From the NCBI GenBank assembly GCA_020637055.1, contig JACJWR010000002.1, positions 62,001 through 126,000 on the forward strand: a DNA stretch of 64,000 nt, written 5' to 3'. This DNA comes from Actinomycetota bacterium. Lineage in GTDB: Bacteria; Actinomycetota; Actinomycetes; S36-B12; UBA10799. This document shows, piece after piece, positions 52,518 to 60,775 of this stretch. The translations under genes and the position numbers were made by a program. Below the pieces are notes generated by a model. That model did not search any database, was not told the origin of the DNA, and worked only from the letters and a program-made list of their open reading frames with translations. The stretch's first letter is position 1. Each line of letters opens with the position of its first letter.

Positions 52518-53867
52518 ATGACCGCCCAACCCGACGGACTCGCCATGACGCCGGTGATCGACTGGCCGGATCTGCCAGCCGCCCAGCAGCCGGTATGGCC
52601 CGATCCGGAGGCGCTCGCGCGGGTCCAGGCGCAGTTGTCGCTGCAGCCGCCGTTGGTCTTCGCCGGCGAGAGCGACAATCTGCGGGCCGAACTCGCCCGG
52701 GTGGCCGCGGGCGAAGCCTTCGTGCTGATGGGTGGCGATTGCGCGGAGACCTTTGAGGCCAACACCGCGGATTCGATCCGAGCCCGGCTGAAGACGCTGC
52801 TGCAGATGTCGGTGGTGCTCACCTACGGCGCCGGAATGCCGGTGGTGAAGATCGGCCGCATGGCGGGGCAATACTTCAAGCCGAGAAGCAAGCCGACGGA
52901 GGCCCGTACAGGCGTCGAGTTGCCCTCCTACTTCGGCGACGGCGTCAACGCGATCGACTTCAACCCGCAGGCCCGCCGCCCGGATCCCAGCCGACTGCTT
53001 GCCGCCTACAACGCGTCCAGCGCGGCGCTCAATCTGGTGCGGGCCTTCACCCAAGGCGGGTACGCGGACCTGCGGCAGGTACACGCCTGGAATCAGGACT
53101 TCGTCCGCGACAGTCCAGCCGGCCAGCGCTACGAGGCCATGGCTGCCAATATCGACCGGGCGTTGACTTTCATGCACGCATGCGGAGCGAATCCCGAGGA
53201 GTTCCGGCGGGTGGACTTCTACGCCGGGCACGAGGCGCTCGTGCTCGACTATGAGAAGCCGTTGGTGCGCATCGACTCGCGCACCGGCCTGCCGTATTCG
53301 GTCTCCGGCCATTTCCTCTGGGTCGGTGAGCGCACCCGCGATCCTCATGGGGCGCACGTGGACTTCGCCGCCCGGATCCACAATCCGATCGGGGTCAAAC
53401 TGGGACCTGGCACCACCCCCGAGGCGGCGGCCGAACTGGTCGAGCAACTCGATCCTGCGAACACGCCCGGGCGGCTGACGTTGATCACCCGGATGGGTGC
53501 CGACAAGGTCCGCGACAGCCTGCCACCGATCATCGAGAAAGTCCGGGCCAGCGGACGCCAGGTGGTCTGGGTCTGCGATCCGATGCACGGCAACACCCGC
53601 ACCGCGGCCTCAGGTCACAAGACCCGGCTGTTCGACGACATCGAAGACGAGGTGACCGGGTTCTTCGAGGTGCACCGTGAACTCGGCTCTCACCCGGGCG
53701 GTATCCACATCGAACTCACCGGCGACGACGTCACCGAATGCGTCGGTGGCACCGACGGGCCGCAGGAGGATCAGCTCGGCACCCGGTATGAGACGGCCTG
53801 CGACCCGAGGTTGAACCGCGAGCAATCGCTGGAACTGGCCTTCGACGTGGCGGAGATGCTGCAGTGA
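52518..53867 (+). CDS. aroG: Class II 3-deoxy-7-phosphoheptulonate synthase
   Basis: AroG (449 residues) makes DAHP, the first intermediate of the shikimate pathway. Class II features are LMGGDCAETFEAN, RMAGQYFKPRSKP, SGHFLWVGERTRDPHGAHV, WVCDPMHGNTRTA and ECVGG near the end. ATG 52518 has a -10 box 6 bases upstream. The stop overlaps ogt in GTGA, opening a three-gene operon. It matches Rv2178c. Confidence 0.96.
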   Translation: MTAQPDGLAMTPVIDWPDLPAAQQPVWPDPEALARVQAQLSLQPPLVFAGESDNLRAELARVAAGEAFVLMGGDCAETFEANTADSIRARLKTLLQMSVVLTYGAGMPVVKIGRMAGQYFKPRSKPTEARTGVELPSYFGDGVNAIDFNPQARRPDPSRLLAAYNASSAALNLVRAFTQGGYADLRQVHAWNQDFVRDSPAGQRYEAMAANIDRALTFMHACGANPEEFRRVDFYAGHEALVLDYEKPLVRIDSRTGLPYSVSGHFLWVGERTRDPHGAHVDFAARIHNPIGVKLGPGTTPEAAAELVEQLDPANTPGRLTLITRMGADKVRDSLPPIIEKVRASGRQVVWVCDPMHGNTRTAASGHKTRLFDDIEDEVTGFFEVHRELGSHPGGIHIELTGDDVTECVGGTDGPQEDQLGTRYETACDPRLNREQSLELAFDVAEMLQ

Positions 53868-54391
53868 GCGGCTCCGTCAGCCTCCGGTATCGCGTGTTCG
53901 ACACACCGGTCGGCCCGCTCACGGTGGTGTGCGACCCGGATGCCGTCGGTGACCTTTCCCACGGCCCGGACGGCCCGGTGGTGGCCAGTGGATTCGGTGA
54001 TCTCGCCGACATCGTGCCCAGCCCCCACCAGGACATGGCCGAGGCCGAGTTGGCCGAAGTCGGCGCCGCGGTTGCGGCCTACTTCGACGGTGAGGTGAGC
54101 GCGCTCGATCGGGTGGCGGTCGCCCAAGCAGGCCCGCCGTTCCGGCGTGACGCCTGGAACGCGATGCGAAAAATCCCCGCCGGTCAGGTGCGCAGCTACG
54201 CCGAACTGGCCGATCTCGCGGGTCGCCCCGGCGCGGCTCGCGCGGCCGGAAGCGCCTGCGCCAGCAACGAGGTGGCACCGTTCGTGCCGTGCCACCGAGT
54301 GGTGCGCACCGGCGGAGCAGTCGGGCAATACGGCTTCGGGGTGGCGACCAAGGAGGCGCTGCTGCGCCACGAGGGGTACTTTCGCCAGTGA
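53864..54391 (+). CDS. ogt: Methylated-DNA--[protein]-cysteine S-methyltransferase
   Basis: This 175-residue protein repairs O6-methylguanine by transferring the methyl group to its cysteine in FVPCHRVV. IPAGQVRSYAELA and GAARAAGSACASN form the helix-turn-helix and Asn hinge. It is coupled by GTGA overlaps to aroG before it and the SuoX-like gene after it, an unusual mix of functions. Confidence 0.94.
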   Translation: MSGSVSLRYRVFDTPVGPLTVVCDPDAVGDLSHGPDGPVVASGFGDLADIVPSPHQDMAEAELAEVGAAVAAYFDGEVSALDRVAVAQAGPPFRRDAWNAMRKIPAGQVRSYAELADLAGRPGAARAAGSACASNEVAPFVPCHRVVRTGGAVGQYGFGVATKEALLRHEGYFRQ

Positions 54392-55023
54392 CCACTCCGG
54401 GGCCGGATGGCCCGCCGCGGGGCTTTCGGCAGCGGCGATTGCCGCCGGGACAGTACGTTCCGCGCGGCTGGCCGGTGCTGCACTACGGACGGGTGCCCCA
54501 GACCGACGTTGGCAACTGGGACCTGCGGATCTTCGGGGCCACCGCCGATGGCGGGGAGCGGGTGCTGAAGCACCCTGAATTGATGGAGTTGCCGCAATCG
54601 GAGGTGCTGGCAGATTTTCACTGCGTCACCAAGTTCAGCATGCTCGACAACTTGTGGCGGGGTGTGCGGGCCTTGGATCTGGCCCAGGTGTGGCCGCCGC
54701 ACGAGTCGGTGACCCACGTGATGATCTGGGCCGAGTACGGCTACTCGGCCAATGTGGCTCTGACTGACTTCCTGGCTGACGACTCGATCTTCGCCTACGC
54801 CCGCAACGGTGAGGAGCTCACGGCGGAGCACGGCTGGCCGCTGCGCTACGTGTGCCCTCACCTGTATGCCTGGAAGAGCGCCAAGTGGGTGCGTGCCGTT
54901 GAGTATCTGGTGGGGGACCGGCGCGGATTCTGGGAGGATCGCGGCTACCACAACCGCGGCAGGGCGTGGGACGAACAGCGCTACTCCTACCAGGAACGAC
55001 CAGACGACGGCCCCCCTCTGTAG
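54388..55023 (+). CDS. Small molybdopterin-dependent oxidoreductase (sulfite oxidase/MsrP fold)
   Basis: This 211-residue protein matches the Mo-cofactor domain of the sulfite oxidase/YedY family, with the molybdenum-ligand cysteine in DFHCVTKFSMLDNLWRGV. It lacks a signal peptide and the C-terminal dimerisation domain of classical sulfite oxidases. The substrate is unknown. GTG 54388 overlaps ogt by 4 bases. Confidence 0.88.
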   Translation: MTTPGPDGPPRGFRQRRLPPGQYVPRGWPVLHYGRVPQTDVGNWDLRIFGATADGGERVLKHPELMELPQSEVLADFHCVTKFSMLDNLWRGVRALDLAQVWPPHESVTHVMIWAEYGYSANVALTDFLADDSIFAYARNGEELTAEHGWPLRYVCPHLYAWKSAKWVRAVEYLVGDRRGFWEDRGYHNRGRAWDEQRYSYQERPDDGPPL

Positions 55024-55084
55024 CGCTCGGGGATCGGCTGCGGCTCGAAACAGTCGCCAGTTGCCGCGATGACCAGTAGTGGTG

Positions 55085-57136
55085 TCAGACGATGCTGATG
55101 GTCACCGAACTGCCGCGCGGAAGTTCGGTGCCGGAGGGCGGATCTTGGGAGTACACCCGGTCGAGCACCACGATGGGGAACTGGTTCCGCGATACCACCC
55201 TCAGCCCGGCCGCCTGCAGCGCAGCGGTTGCCTCAGCCTGACCCATGCCCACGACATCCGGCACGACCGACGGAGCTGGCCCCTTCGACACCACGAGCAC
55301 CAAAGAGTCACCGGGAACCATGGTGGCTCCGGCCGTCGGTTCGGTGGCGGCGACGGTACCGGCCGGCGCGGTGTCGGAGAACTCTTCGCGCACGGTGGAG
55401 AGCAAACCGAGGTTGGCTGCGCGCTGTCCGGCCTGCGCCGCGGTCTGGCCGACCAGATCGGGCAGCACCACAGGCTCCAAGCCTTGGGAGACCACCAGCG
55501 TGATGGGGGTTCCGGCGCGTTGGGCGGACTCAGCAGGAGGGACGGTGCCCACCAGCAGATCCCGCGCGACCTCGGGGTCGTACACCCGCTCGACCCCGCC
55601 CACTGCGAAGCCGGCCGCCTCCACCGCGGCGGTGGCTTCCGGAACGCCGGTGCCTCGCAGACTCGGCACTTGGAACAGTTGCGGTCCGCCCGAGACGATG
55701 CCGGCGATCGTGGAACCGGCCTTCGCTCGCTCGCCGACCGGCGGATCGGTGCGGATGAGGAGGCCCTCCGGGACCGACTCGCTGGATTCGACGCCCGCCT
55801 CTTCGATGCTCAGGTTCGACTCGGCGAGCACCACGTTCGCGTCGTCGATGTTCTGGCCGGTGACGTCGGGCACCGAGACGTATTCCACCGATCCGAGGTA
55901 CCAGCCGACGCCTCCGGCGAGGGCGGCCAACAGCAGGATGATGGCGATGAACAACGATCGCCGACCCCGGCTGGATGACTTGATCTTCTTGGACGGTCGG
56001 TAAGGTTCGGTGCGGTCCGGTGGGCTGAGGCCGACCGCACCCCCGCGGCCCGCGCTGAGCGGCGCCGGACGCGGCTCGAGCACTTCTGTCACGGGATCCT
56101 CGGCATCGTTCACTGTGGTCGGATCGGCGAGATGGTCGACCAAGATCGCGGTGCTGGATCCCGCTGCGATGACCTCGGTGGGACCGTCGTCGGCTGGCTG
56201 CCCCGGCACCGCGGCCGGGAGCGGGGCGGGGGCCCAACTCGGTGACGGATCGCCCCAGTCGGCGGATTCGTCGCCGTCCTGATCCTCCATCACCCGGTTC
56301 TGCGCCCGCACCAGCGCACGTTCGAATTCCCAGGCGTCGCCGAATCGCTTCGCCGGATCCTTCGCAGTGGCGGTGAGTACCAGTGCGTCGACGTAGTCGG
56401 GTATGTCAGCGACAACGCTGCTCGGCGCCGGCACCACTTCGTTGACATGGCGGTAGGCGACAGCCAGCGGAGTCGCGGCCGTGAAGGGCACCTCACCGGT
56501 GAGCAACTCGAACAGCATCACGCCGGCGGAGTAGACGTCGCTGCGTTCGTCGACGGTGTCCGCCGCCACCTGTTCGGGAGACAGGTACGCCACGGTGCCG
56601 ATGATCAGGCCCTGCGAGGTTGCCGTCCCCACGGCCCCGGTCAGCGCTCGGGCAAGTCCGAAGTCAGCGACCTTGGCGACCCCTTGCTCGGTGATGAGCA
56701 CATTCTCCGGCTTGATGTCGCGATGCACGAAACCGGCGTCGTGCGCCGCTGTGAGTGCGAGGAGCACCTGGTCCAACACACCCAAAGCGCGTGCTGGTTC
56801 CAGCGCACCGTGGGCACGGATGACGTCGCGGAGCGTATGCCCGGGGACGTACTCCATGACCAGGAACACCAAGCCGTCGTAGCTGCCCTGGTCGAACACG
56901 CCCACCACATTCGGGTGGCTCAGTTTCGCTGCGGCCTTGGCCTCCCGCTCGAACCGGGCGACGAACCCCGGGTCCTCCGCGAACGAGCGGTGCATGACTT
57001 TCAAGGCCACTGTGCGGTCGAGGCGGATGTCTGTGGCGAGGTAGACGGTGGACATCCCACCGCGGGCGATCTGTGACAGCACGCGGTACCGCCCATCAAC
57101 GAGGCGGCCCACGATGCTGTCGCGATCAGTAGCCAC
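55085..57136 (-). CDS. Serine/threonine protein kinase with four PASTA domains
   Basis: This 683-residue kinase has a cytoplasmic Hanks domain (about 15-275; ARGGMSTVYLA, VALKVM, HRDIKPEN, DFGLAR), a disordered linker, one membrane helix (LFIAIILLLAALAGGVGWYL) and four extracytoplasmic PASTA repeats that bind peptidoglycan fragments. It resembles PknB/StkP. In this location mycobacteria carry PknL, which lacks PASTA repeats. GTG 57136 has TACAAT 8 bases upstream. Confidence 0.94.
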   Translation of the reverse strand: MATDRDSIVGRLVDGRYRVLSQIARGGMSTVYLATDIRLDRTVALKVMHRSFAEDPGFVARFEREAKAAAKLSHPNVVGVFDQGSYDGLVFLVMEYVPGHTLRDVIRAHGALEPARALGVLDQVLLALTAAHDAGFVHRDIKPENVLITEQGVAKVADFGLARALTGAVGTATSQGLIIGTVAYLSPEQVAADTVDERSDVYSAGVMLFELLTGEVPFTAATPLAVAYRHVNEVVPAPSSVVADIPDYVDALVLTATAKDPAKRFGDAWEFERALVRAQNRVMEDQDGDESADWGDPSPSWAPAPLPAAVPGQPADDGPTEVIAAGSSTAILVDHLADPTTVNDAEDPVTEVLEPRPAPLSAGRGGAVGLSPPDRTEPYRPSKKIKSSSRGRRSLFIAIILLLAALAGGVGWYLGSVEYVSVPDVTGQNIDDANVVLAESNLSIEEAGVESSESVPEGLLIRTDPPVGERAKAGSTIAGIVSGGPQLFQVPSLRGTGVPEATAAVEAAGFAVGGVERVYDPEVARDLLVGTVPPAESAQRAGTPITLVVSQGLEPVVLPDLVGQTAAQAGQRAANLGLLSTVREEFSDTAPAGTVAATEPTAGATMVPGDSLVLVVSKGPAPSVVPDVVGMGQAEATAALQAAGLRVVSRNQFPIVVLDRVYSQDPPSGTELPRGSSVTISIV

Positions 57137-57144
57137 GACAGACG

Positions 57145-57150
57145 ATTGTA
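57145..57150 (-). promoter_or_regulatory. -10 box of a leaderless promoter (PASTA kinase)
   Basis: TACAAT on the minus strand ends 8 bases before GTG 57136. Confidence 0.6.
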
Positions 57151-57203
57151 CGAGTACCCCCGCCCAACAACCCACTGAAGCGCGACCCCGATCGAACCTC
57201 TCC

Positions 57204-57209
57204 TACGCT
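57204..57209 (+). promoter_or_regulatory. -10 box of a leaderless promoter (FAD reductase gene)
   Basis: TACGCT ends 7 bases before GTG 57217, in the 80-base divergent region shared with the PASTA kinase. Confidence 0.6.
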
Positions 57210-57216
57210 TGCCCAC

Positions 57217-58536
57217 GTGATCACACCAGCACCCGACGATCGGTCGGTCACCATCGTCGGTGCTGGCTTGGCCGGGGCGCAAACCTGCGCCGAACTCCGG
57301 CGCTGCGGCTTCACCGGGCGCATCACCCTGGTGGGCGACGAACCGGATCCCCCCTACGATCGACCGCCGTTGTCCAAGGGAGCAGTGGGGGAGGACACCG
57401 GGGACCTGGGTTTCGATTTCGAGGCCCTGGAGGTTGATTTCCGGCCGGACGCGACGGCGGTCGGACTGGCGGGCGCTTCCATCGAGGCCGACCAGCCGCT
57501 GCGAGTGATGGTGGCCGAGGGGCAGCCGGCCGCGGCGGATGCCGTCGTGGTGGCCAGCGGTGCCGCCCCGATCGTCCCCGCCACCTGGCAGTTGACCGAC
57601 CGGGTGCGGGTGCTGCGCAGCCGACGGGACGCCATCGCCTTGCACGAGATGCTGAGTGCCGGCACGGTGTCATCGCTGCTGGTGGTGGGCGGATCGTGGA
57701 TCGGGTTGGAGGTCGGGTCGTTGGCTGCGGCCAGTGGAATCGACGTCACGGTCGTGGAACGAGCGGCCTGGTTGCTGCCGCAGTTGCCCCCGGAGGTGGG
57801 CCGCCGGGTGCACGGTTGGTGCGGCGCGGCCGGCATCGACGTGGTGTTGGGCCTGCCCGTCGACGGCGTCGGGGATCGCGCAGTTGCGCCCGAGGTCGAC
57901 GGGACGCCGGTCTGGGTTGAGGTCGGCGACTCTCGAATGTCGGCTGATGCGGTGCTGATCGCGTTGGGGGTGCGTCCCAACACCGGCTGGCTGCAGGAGT
58001 CCGGACTGCCCCTGGTGCCAGGAACCGGGGCGCTACGCGTCGATCAATGGATGACGACCGCCGATCCCCGGGTATTCGGTGTCGGTGATGCGGTCGCCCG
58101 CTGGTCGCCCAAGTACTCGAAACTGCTTCCGGGCGGTCACTGGCAAGATGCCATGGACGCACCGACGGTGGCCGCCAAGTCGGTGCTGGCGGCGCTTGAG
58201 TCGACGGCGCCCAGGCCCGATCCCTACGATGCGGTGCCCTACTTCTGGTCGGAGATGTTCGGGCACATGTTGCAGTGGACCGGGTACTTGTCCGACTACC
58301 GGGCTGCCCGACTGGTGGTGCGGGAGGCCGACGACGCTGCGGGTTGGACGATGTGCTGGCTCGACGATCGTGACCGACTGTGCGCGCTCCTCGCCTGCGA
58401 CCGACCGCGTGACGCCGTCGCCGCCCGCAAGGCCCAGGCCGCCGCGGAGAACGGTGCGCCATGGGCCGATGTCGAGGCGCTGGCCGATCCGCAACGTCCG
58501 CTGAAGTCGTGCCTCACGGCGGCCCGTGGAGAATAG
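57217..58536 (+). CDS. FAD-dependent ferredoxin reductase-like protein
   Basis: This 439-residue flavoprotein has the N-terminal FAD site TIVGAGLAGAQTCAELR, PYDRPPLSK, the NAD(P) site VVGGSWIGLEVGSLAA and the second FAD motif VFGVGDAV. The C-terminal reductase domain (YFWSEMFGHMLQWTGY) is typical of the BphA4/putidaredoxin-reductase family. No ferredoxin or oxygenase is adjacent, so the electron acceptor is unknown. Confidence 0.9.
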   Translation: MITPAPDDRSVTIVGAGLAGAQTCAELRRCGFTGRITLVGDEPDPPYDRPPLSKGAVGEDTGDLGFDFEALEVDFRPDATAVGLAGASIEADQPLRVMVAEGQPAAADAVVVASGAAPIVPATWQLTDRVRVLRSRRDAIALHEMLSAGTVSSLLVVGGSWIGLEVGSLAAASGIDVTVVERAAWLLPQLPPEVGRRVHGWCGAAGIDVVLGLPVDGVGDRAVAPEVDGTPVWVEVGDSRMSADAVLIALGVRPNTGWLQESGLPLVPGTGALRVDQWMTTADPRVFGVGDAVARWSPKYSKLLPGGHWQDAMDAPTVAAKSVLAALESTAPRPDPYDAVPYFWSEMFGHMLQWTGYLSDYRAARLVVREADDAAGWTMCWLDDRDRLCALLACDRPRDAVAARKAQAAAENGAPWADVEALADPQRPLKSCLTAARGE

Positions 58537-58540
58537 AGCC

Positions 58541-59014
58541 ATGGCGAACCAGCGCGAGGACATCAAGATGACCGCCGACGAGGTCACGGCGTTCCTGGGT
58601 GAGGCGAAGAACATCATCCTGGTGACCAACGGCCCGGACGGCTACCCCGACCCGGTGCCGATGTGGTTCCTGCGTGACGCCGACGGGGTGATCTGGATGC
58701 GCACGTACGGCGCCTCCCAGAAGGTGCGGAACCTGGAACGGGACCCCCGCTGTGCGTTGCTGGCCGAGATGGGTGAGCGGTATGCCGAACTGCGCGGTGT
58801 GCAGTTGACCGGCCGGGTGGAGATCGATCGCGATGAGGAACGAATCTGCGGCATCGTCGCCGACTTGATGGTGAAGTACGAGGGCCTCGATCCGGCCCAC
58901 CGCGACGGGGCCGCCGAGGCCTATCGCCCCCGGGCCGGCAAACAGGTGGCCCTCCGGTTGGCGGACTACAACGTGACCTCGTGGGACCACCGCAAACTCG
59001 GTGCGGGCGGCTGA
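58541..59014 (+). CDS. Flavin-binding split-barrel (PPOX/F420) family protein
   Basis: This 157-residue protein has the split-barrel fold of pyridoxamine-oxidase-like enzymes (VTNGPDGYPDPVPMWFLRD, MRTYGASQKVRNLERDPRCALL). Such proteins bind FMN or F420. The stop shares one base with the crtYc start (TGATG), so it is translationally coupled to the lycopene cyclase. A role in carotenoid or quinone redox steps is possible but unproven. Confidence 0.85.
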   Translation: MANQREDIKMTADEVTAFLGEAKNIILVTNGPDGYPDPVPMWFLRDADGVIWMRTYGASQKVRNLERDPRCALLAEMGERYAELRGVQLTGRVEIDRDEERICGIVADLMVKYEGLDPAHRDGAAEAYRPRAGKQVALRLADYNVTSWDHRKLGAGG

Positions 59015-59382
59015 TGGAGAAGTTCTCCTACCTCGGGGTCCTGCTGTTCGTGATCGTGGGCACGGTATGGCTGGAGTTGGTGGTTCACACCAGGGTCTAC
59101 CGGCGTTGGCGGCGGTTGCTGCTGGCGATTCTCCCGGCGGCCGCGATCTTCGTGGTCTGGGATCTGTATGCGATCAGCCGCGAACACTGGTGGTTCGATC
59201 CGACGCGCATCACGGGCGTCTACTTTCCCGGGTCGCTGCCCATCGACGAACTGCTCTTCTTCCTCATCATCCCGCTGGCCGCAATCCTGACGCTGGAGGC
59301 CGTGCGCGGAGTCAAACGCTGGCAGGTCGGTGACGAACCGCCGGGCAGCGTCGTCGACGGTATCCGGGTGGAGGACCGTTGA
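59014..59382 (+). CDS. crtYc: Lycopene cyclase subunit CrtYc
   Basis: This 122-residue membrane protein has three hydrophobic helices and the FPGSLPIDELLFFLIIP motif of the heterodimeric lycopene cyclase. Together with CrtYd it closes the rings of lycopene to give a cyclic carotenoid. It is coupled at both ends: TGATG with the PPOX gene and TTGA with crtYd. Confidence 0.9.
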   Translation: MEKFSYLGVLLFVIVGTVWLELVVHTRVYRRWRRLLLAILPAAAIFVVWDLYAISREHWWFDPTRITGVYFPGSLPIDELLFFLIIPLAAILTLEAVRGVKRWQVGDEPPGSVVDGIRVEDR

Positions 59383-59864
59383 CCTACACCCAACTCGCCG
59401 TAATCGGGGTGGTCCTCGCCGTCGTCATCGACCTCTGGCTGCTGCGCACCCGGCTGCTCACGCGTACCGCCTTCTGGGTCTCCTACGCGATCATCGTCTT
59501 CTTCCAACTGTTGACCAATGGTGTGCTCACCGGTCTGCGCATCGTGCGCTACGACGGCGAGGTCATCATCGGATCGACGACGCCCGCCGAGGGGCCGCCG
59601 CCGATCCTCGGTGACGGCCGGATCCTCTACGCGCCGGTCGAGGATCTCCTGTTCGGGTTCGCGCTGATTCTGCTGACGCTGAGTCTGTGGGTCTGGTGGG
59701 GGCGCCGGGGCGTGCAACGGCTGCCCTACTCCGGGCCGCCGATCCGCGGCTTCCCGGGGGCGCGCCGCGTCGAAGATGTCGCGTCGAGCGTTGCCTCAGA
59801 CGCCGCGGATCCGCCCGGGGCCGAAGCGGCGGCGGGCGACGCGAGCGGCTCGCCACGCCGGTAG
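59379..59864 (+). CDS. crtYd: Lycopene cyclase subunit CrtYd
   Basis: The second subunit (161 residues) has three helices and the matching motif YAPVEDLLFGFALILLTLS. The start is TTG at 59379, overlapping the crtYc stop. The last 50 residues are an alanine/proline-rich tail beyond the membrane part. The 3' end overlaps crtB on the other strand by 69 bases. Confidence 0.88.
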   Translation: MTYTQLAVIGVVLAVVIDLWLLRTRLLTRTAFWVSYAIIVFFQLLTNGVLTGLRIVRYDGEVIIGSTTPAEGPPPILGDGRILYAPVEDLLFGFALILLTLSLWVWWGRRGVQRLPYSGPPIRGFPGARRVEDVASSVASDAADPPGAEAAAGDASGSPRR

Positions 59865-60734
59865 CGCGACCTCTAGTCGGCGCCGCATGCCCACTGTCGC
59901 CCGCTGGTCGAACACCTCGTAGTCGATCGCCTCGACCGCGTCAACTATGCCGCAGTAAAGGATCCTCGCCGCTTCGATGCAGGGCTGCACCGCCGGGTGG
60001 AGGTCGGCTATCCCCGCGCGGGAGCGTTCCTCCAACTCCCGCACCCGGGCGACCTGGAACGCCAAAGCCGCCTTCACCGCCGGTGTGGCCCGCCGGGCGG
60101 CCAGCACCTCCGGGGTGACTCCGAATTCGGCGAGTTCACTCAACGGCAGGTAGATTCGGCCACGGTCGAGGTCCTCGTCGACGTCCCGGATGAAGTTGGC
60201 CAGTTGGAAGGCGATGCCGAGGTCGATCGCGCGGGCATTCGCGGAATCGCTCGCCGGCTCCAAGATGGGGACCATCTGCAGTCCGATCACGGCCGCGGAT
60301 CCGTAGACGTATTCGTACAGGTCGTCGAAGGTGTCGTAGTGCCCCACGGTGAGGTCCATCCGCATCGAATGCAGGAACGCCTCGAAGTGGGCGGTGGGGA
60401 TGTTCCACCGCATCACGGTGTCCACCACCGCGGCCGCGACTGGATGATCGGATTCACCGCGCGCGACGTCGGCGAAGAACTCCTCGCCCAGCCGGGTGAG
60501 CGCGGCGGACTTCTCCGACACCGACAACGACGACCCGAGGTCGTCCACGATCTCGTCGGCATAGCGGGCGAATCCGTAGAGCGCGTGCACGAAAGGCCGC
60601 TTGCCGCCGGGCAGCAGCAGGGTCGCCAGGTAATAGGTCTTGCCGTGGGCGGCGTTCAGCTCCCGGCACCGCTCATAGGACGCGCGCAACTTCGGATCTG
60701 TGATTCCGGCCTCATCCAGTTCCCGCGTGCTCAC
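59796..60734 (-). CDS. crtB: Phytoene synthase
   Basis: CrtB (312 residues) condenses two geranylgeranyl diphosphates to phytoene. Both aspartate-rich motifs are present: DEIVDD near residue 60 and RDVDEDLDRGRIYLP. ALYGFARYAD and GIAFQLANFIRDV are typical. It is on the same strand as crtI but separated from it by an opposite-strand mannosyltransferase. Confidence 0.94.
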   Translation of the reverse strand: MSTRELDEAGITDPKLRASYERCRELNAAHGKTYYLATLLLPGGKRPFVHALYGFARYADEIVDDLGSSLSVSEKSAALTRLGEEFFADVARGESDHPVAAAVVDTVMRWNIPTAHFEAFLHSMRMDLTVGHYDTFDDLYEYVYGSAAVIGLQMVPILEPASDSANARAIDLGIAFQLANFIRDVDEDLDRGRIYLPLSELAEFGVTPEVLAARRATPAVKAALAFQVARVRELEERSRAGIADLHPAVQPCIEAARILYCGIVDAVEAIDYEVFDQRATVGMRRRLEVALPAWRAARVARRRFGPGRIRGV

Positions 60735-60763
60735 GCGCCCATCTTGTCAGCCTTCGATCCGGT

Positions 60764-60769
60764 TACCCT
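60764..60769 (+). promoter_or_regulatory. -10 box of a leaderless promoter (mannosyltransferase)
   Basis: TACCCT ends 6 bases before GTG 60776. Confidence 0.55.
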
Positions 60770-60775
60770 TGTGCG

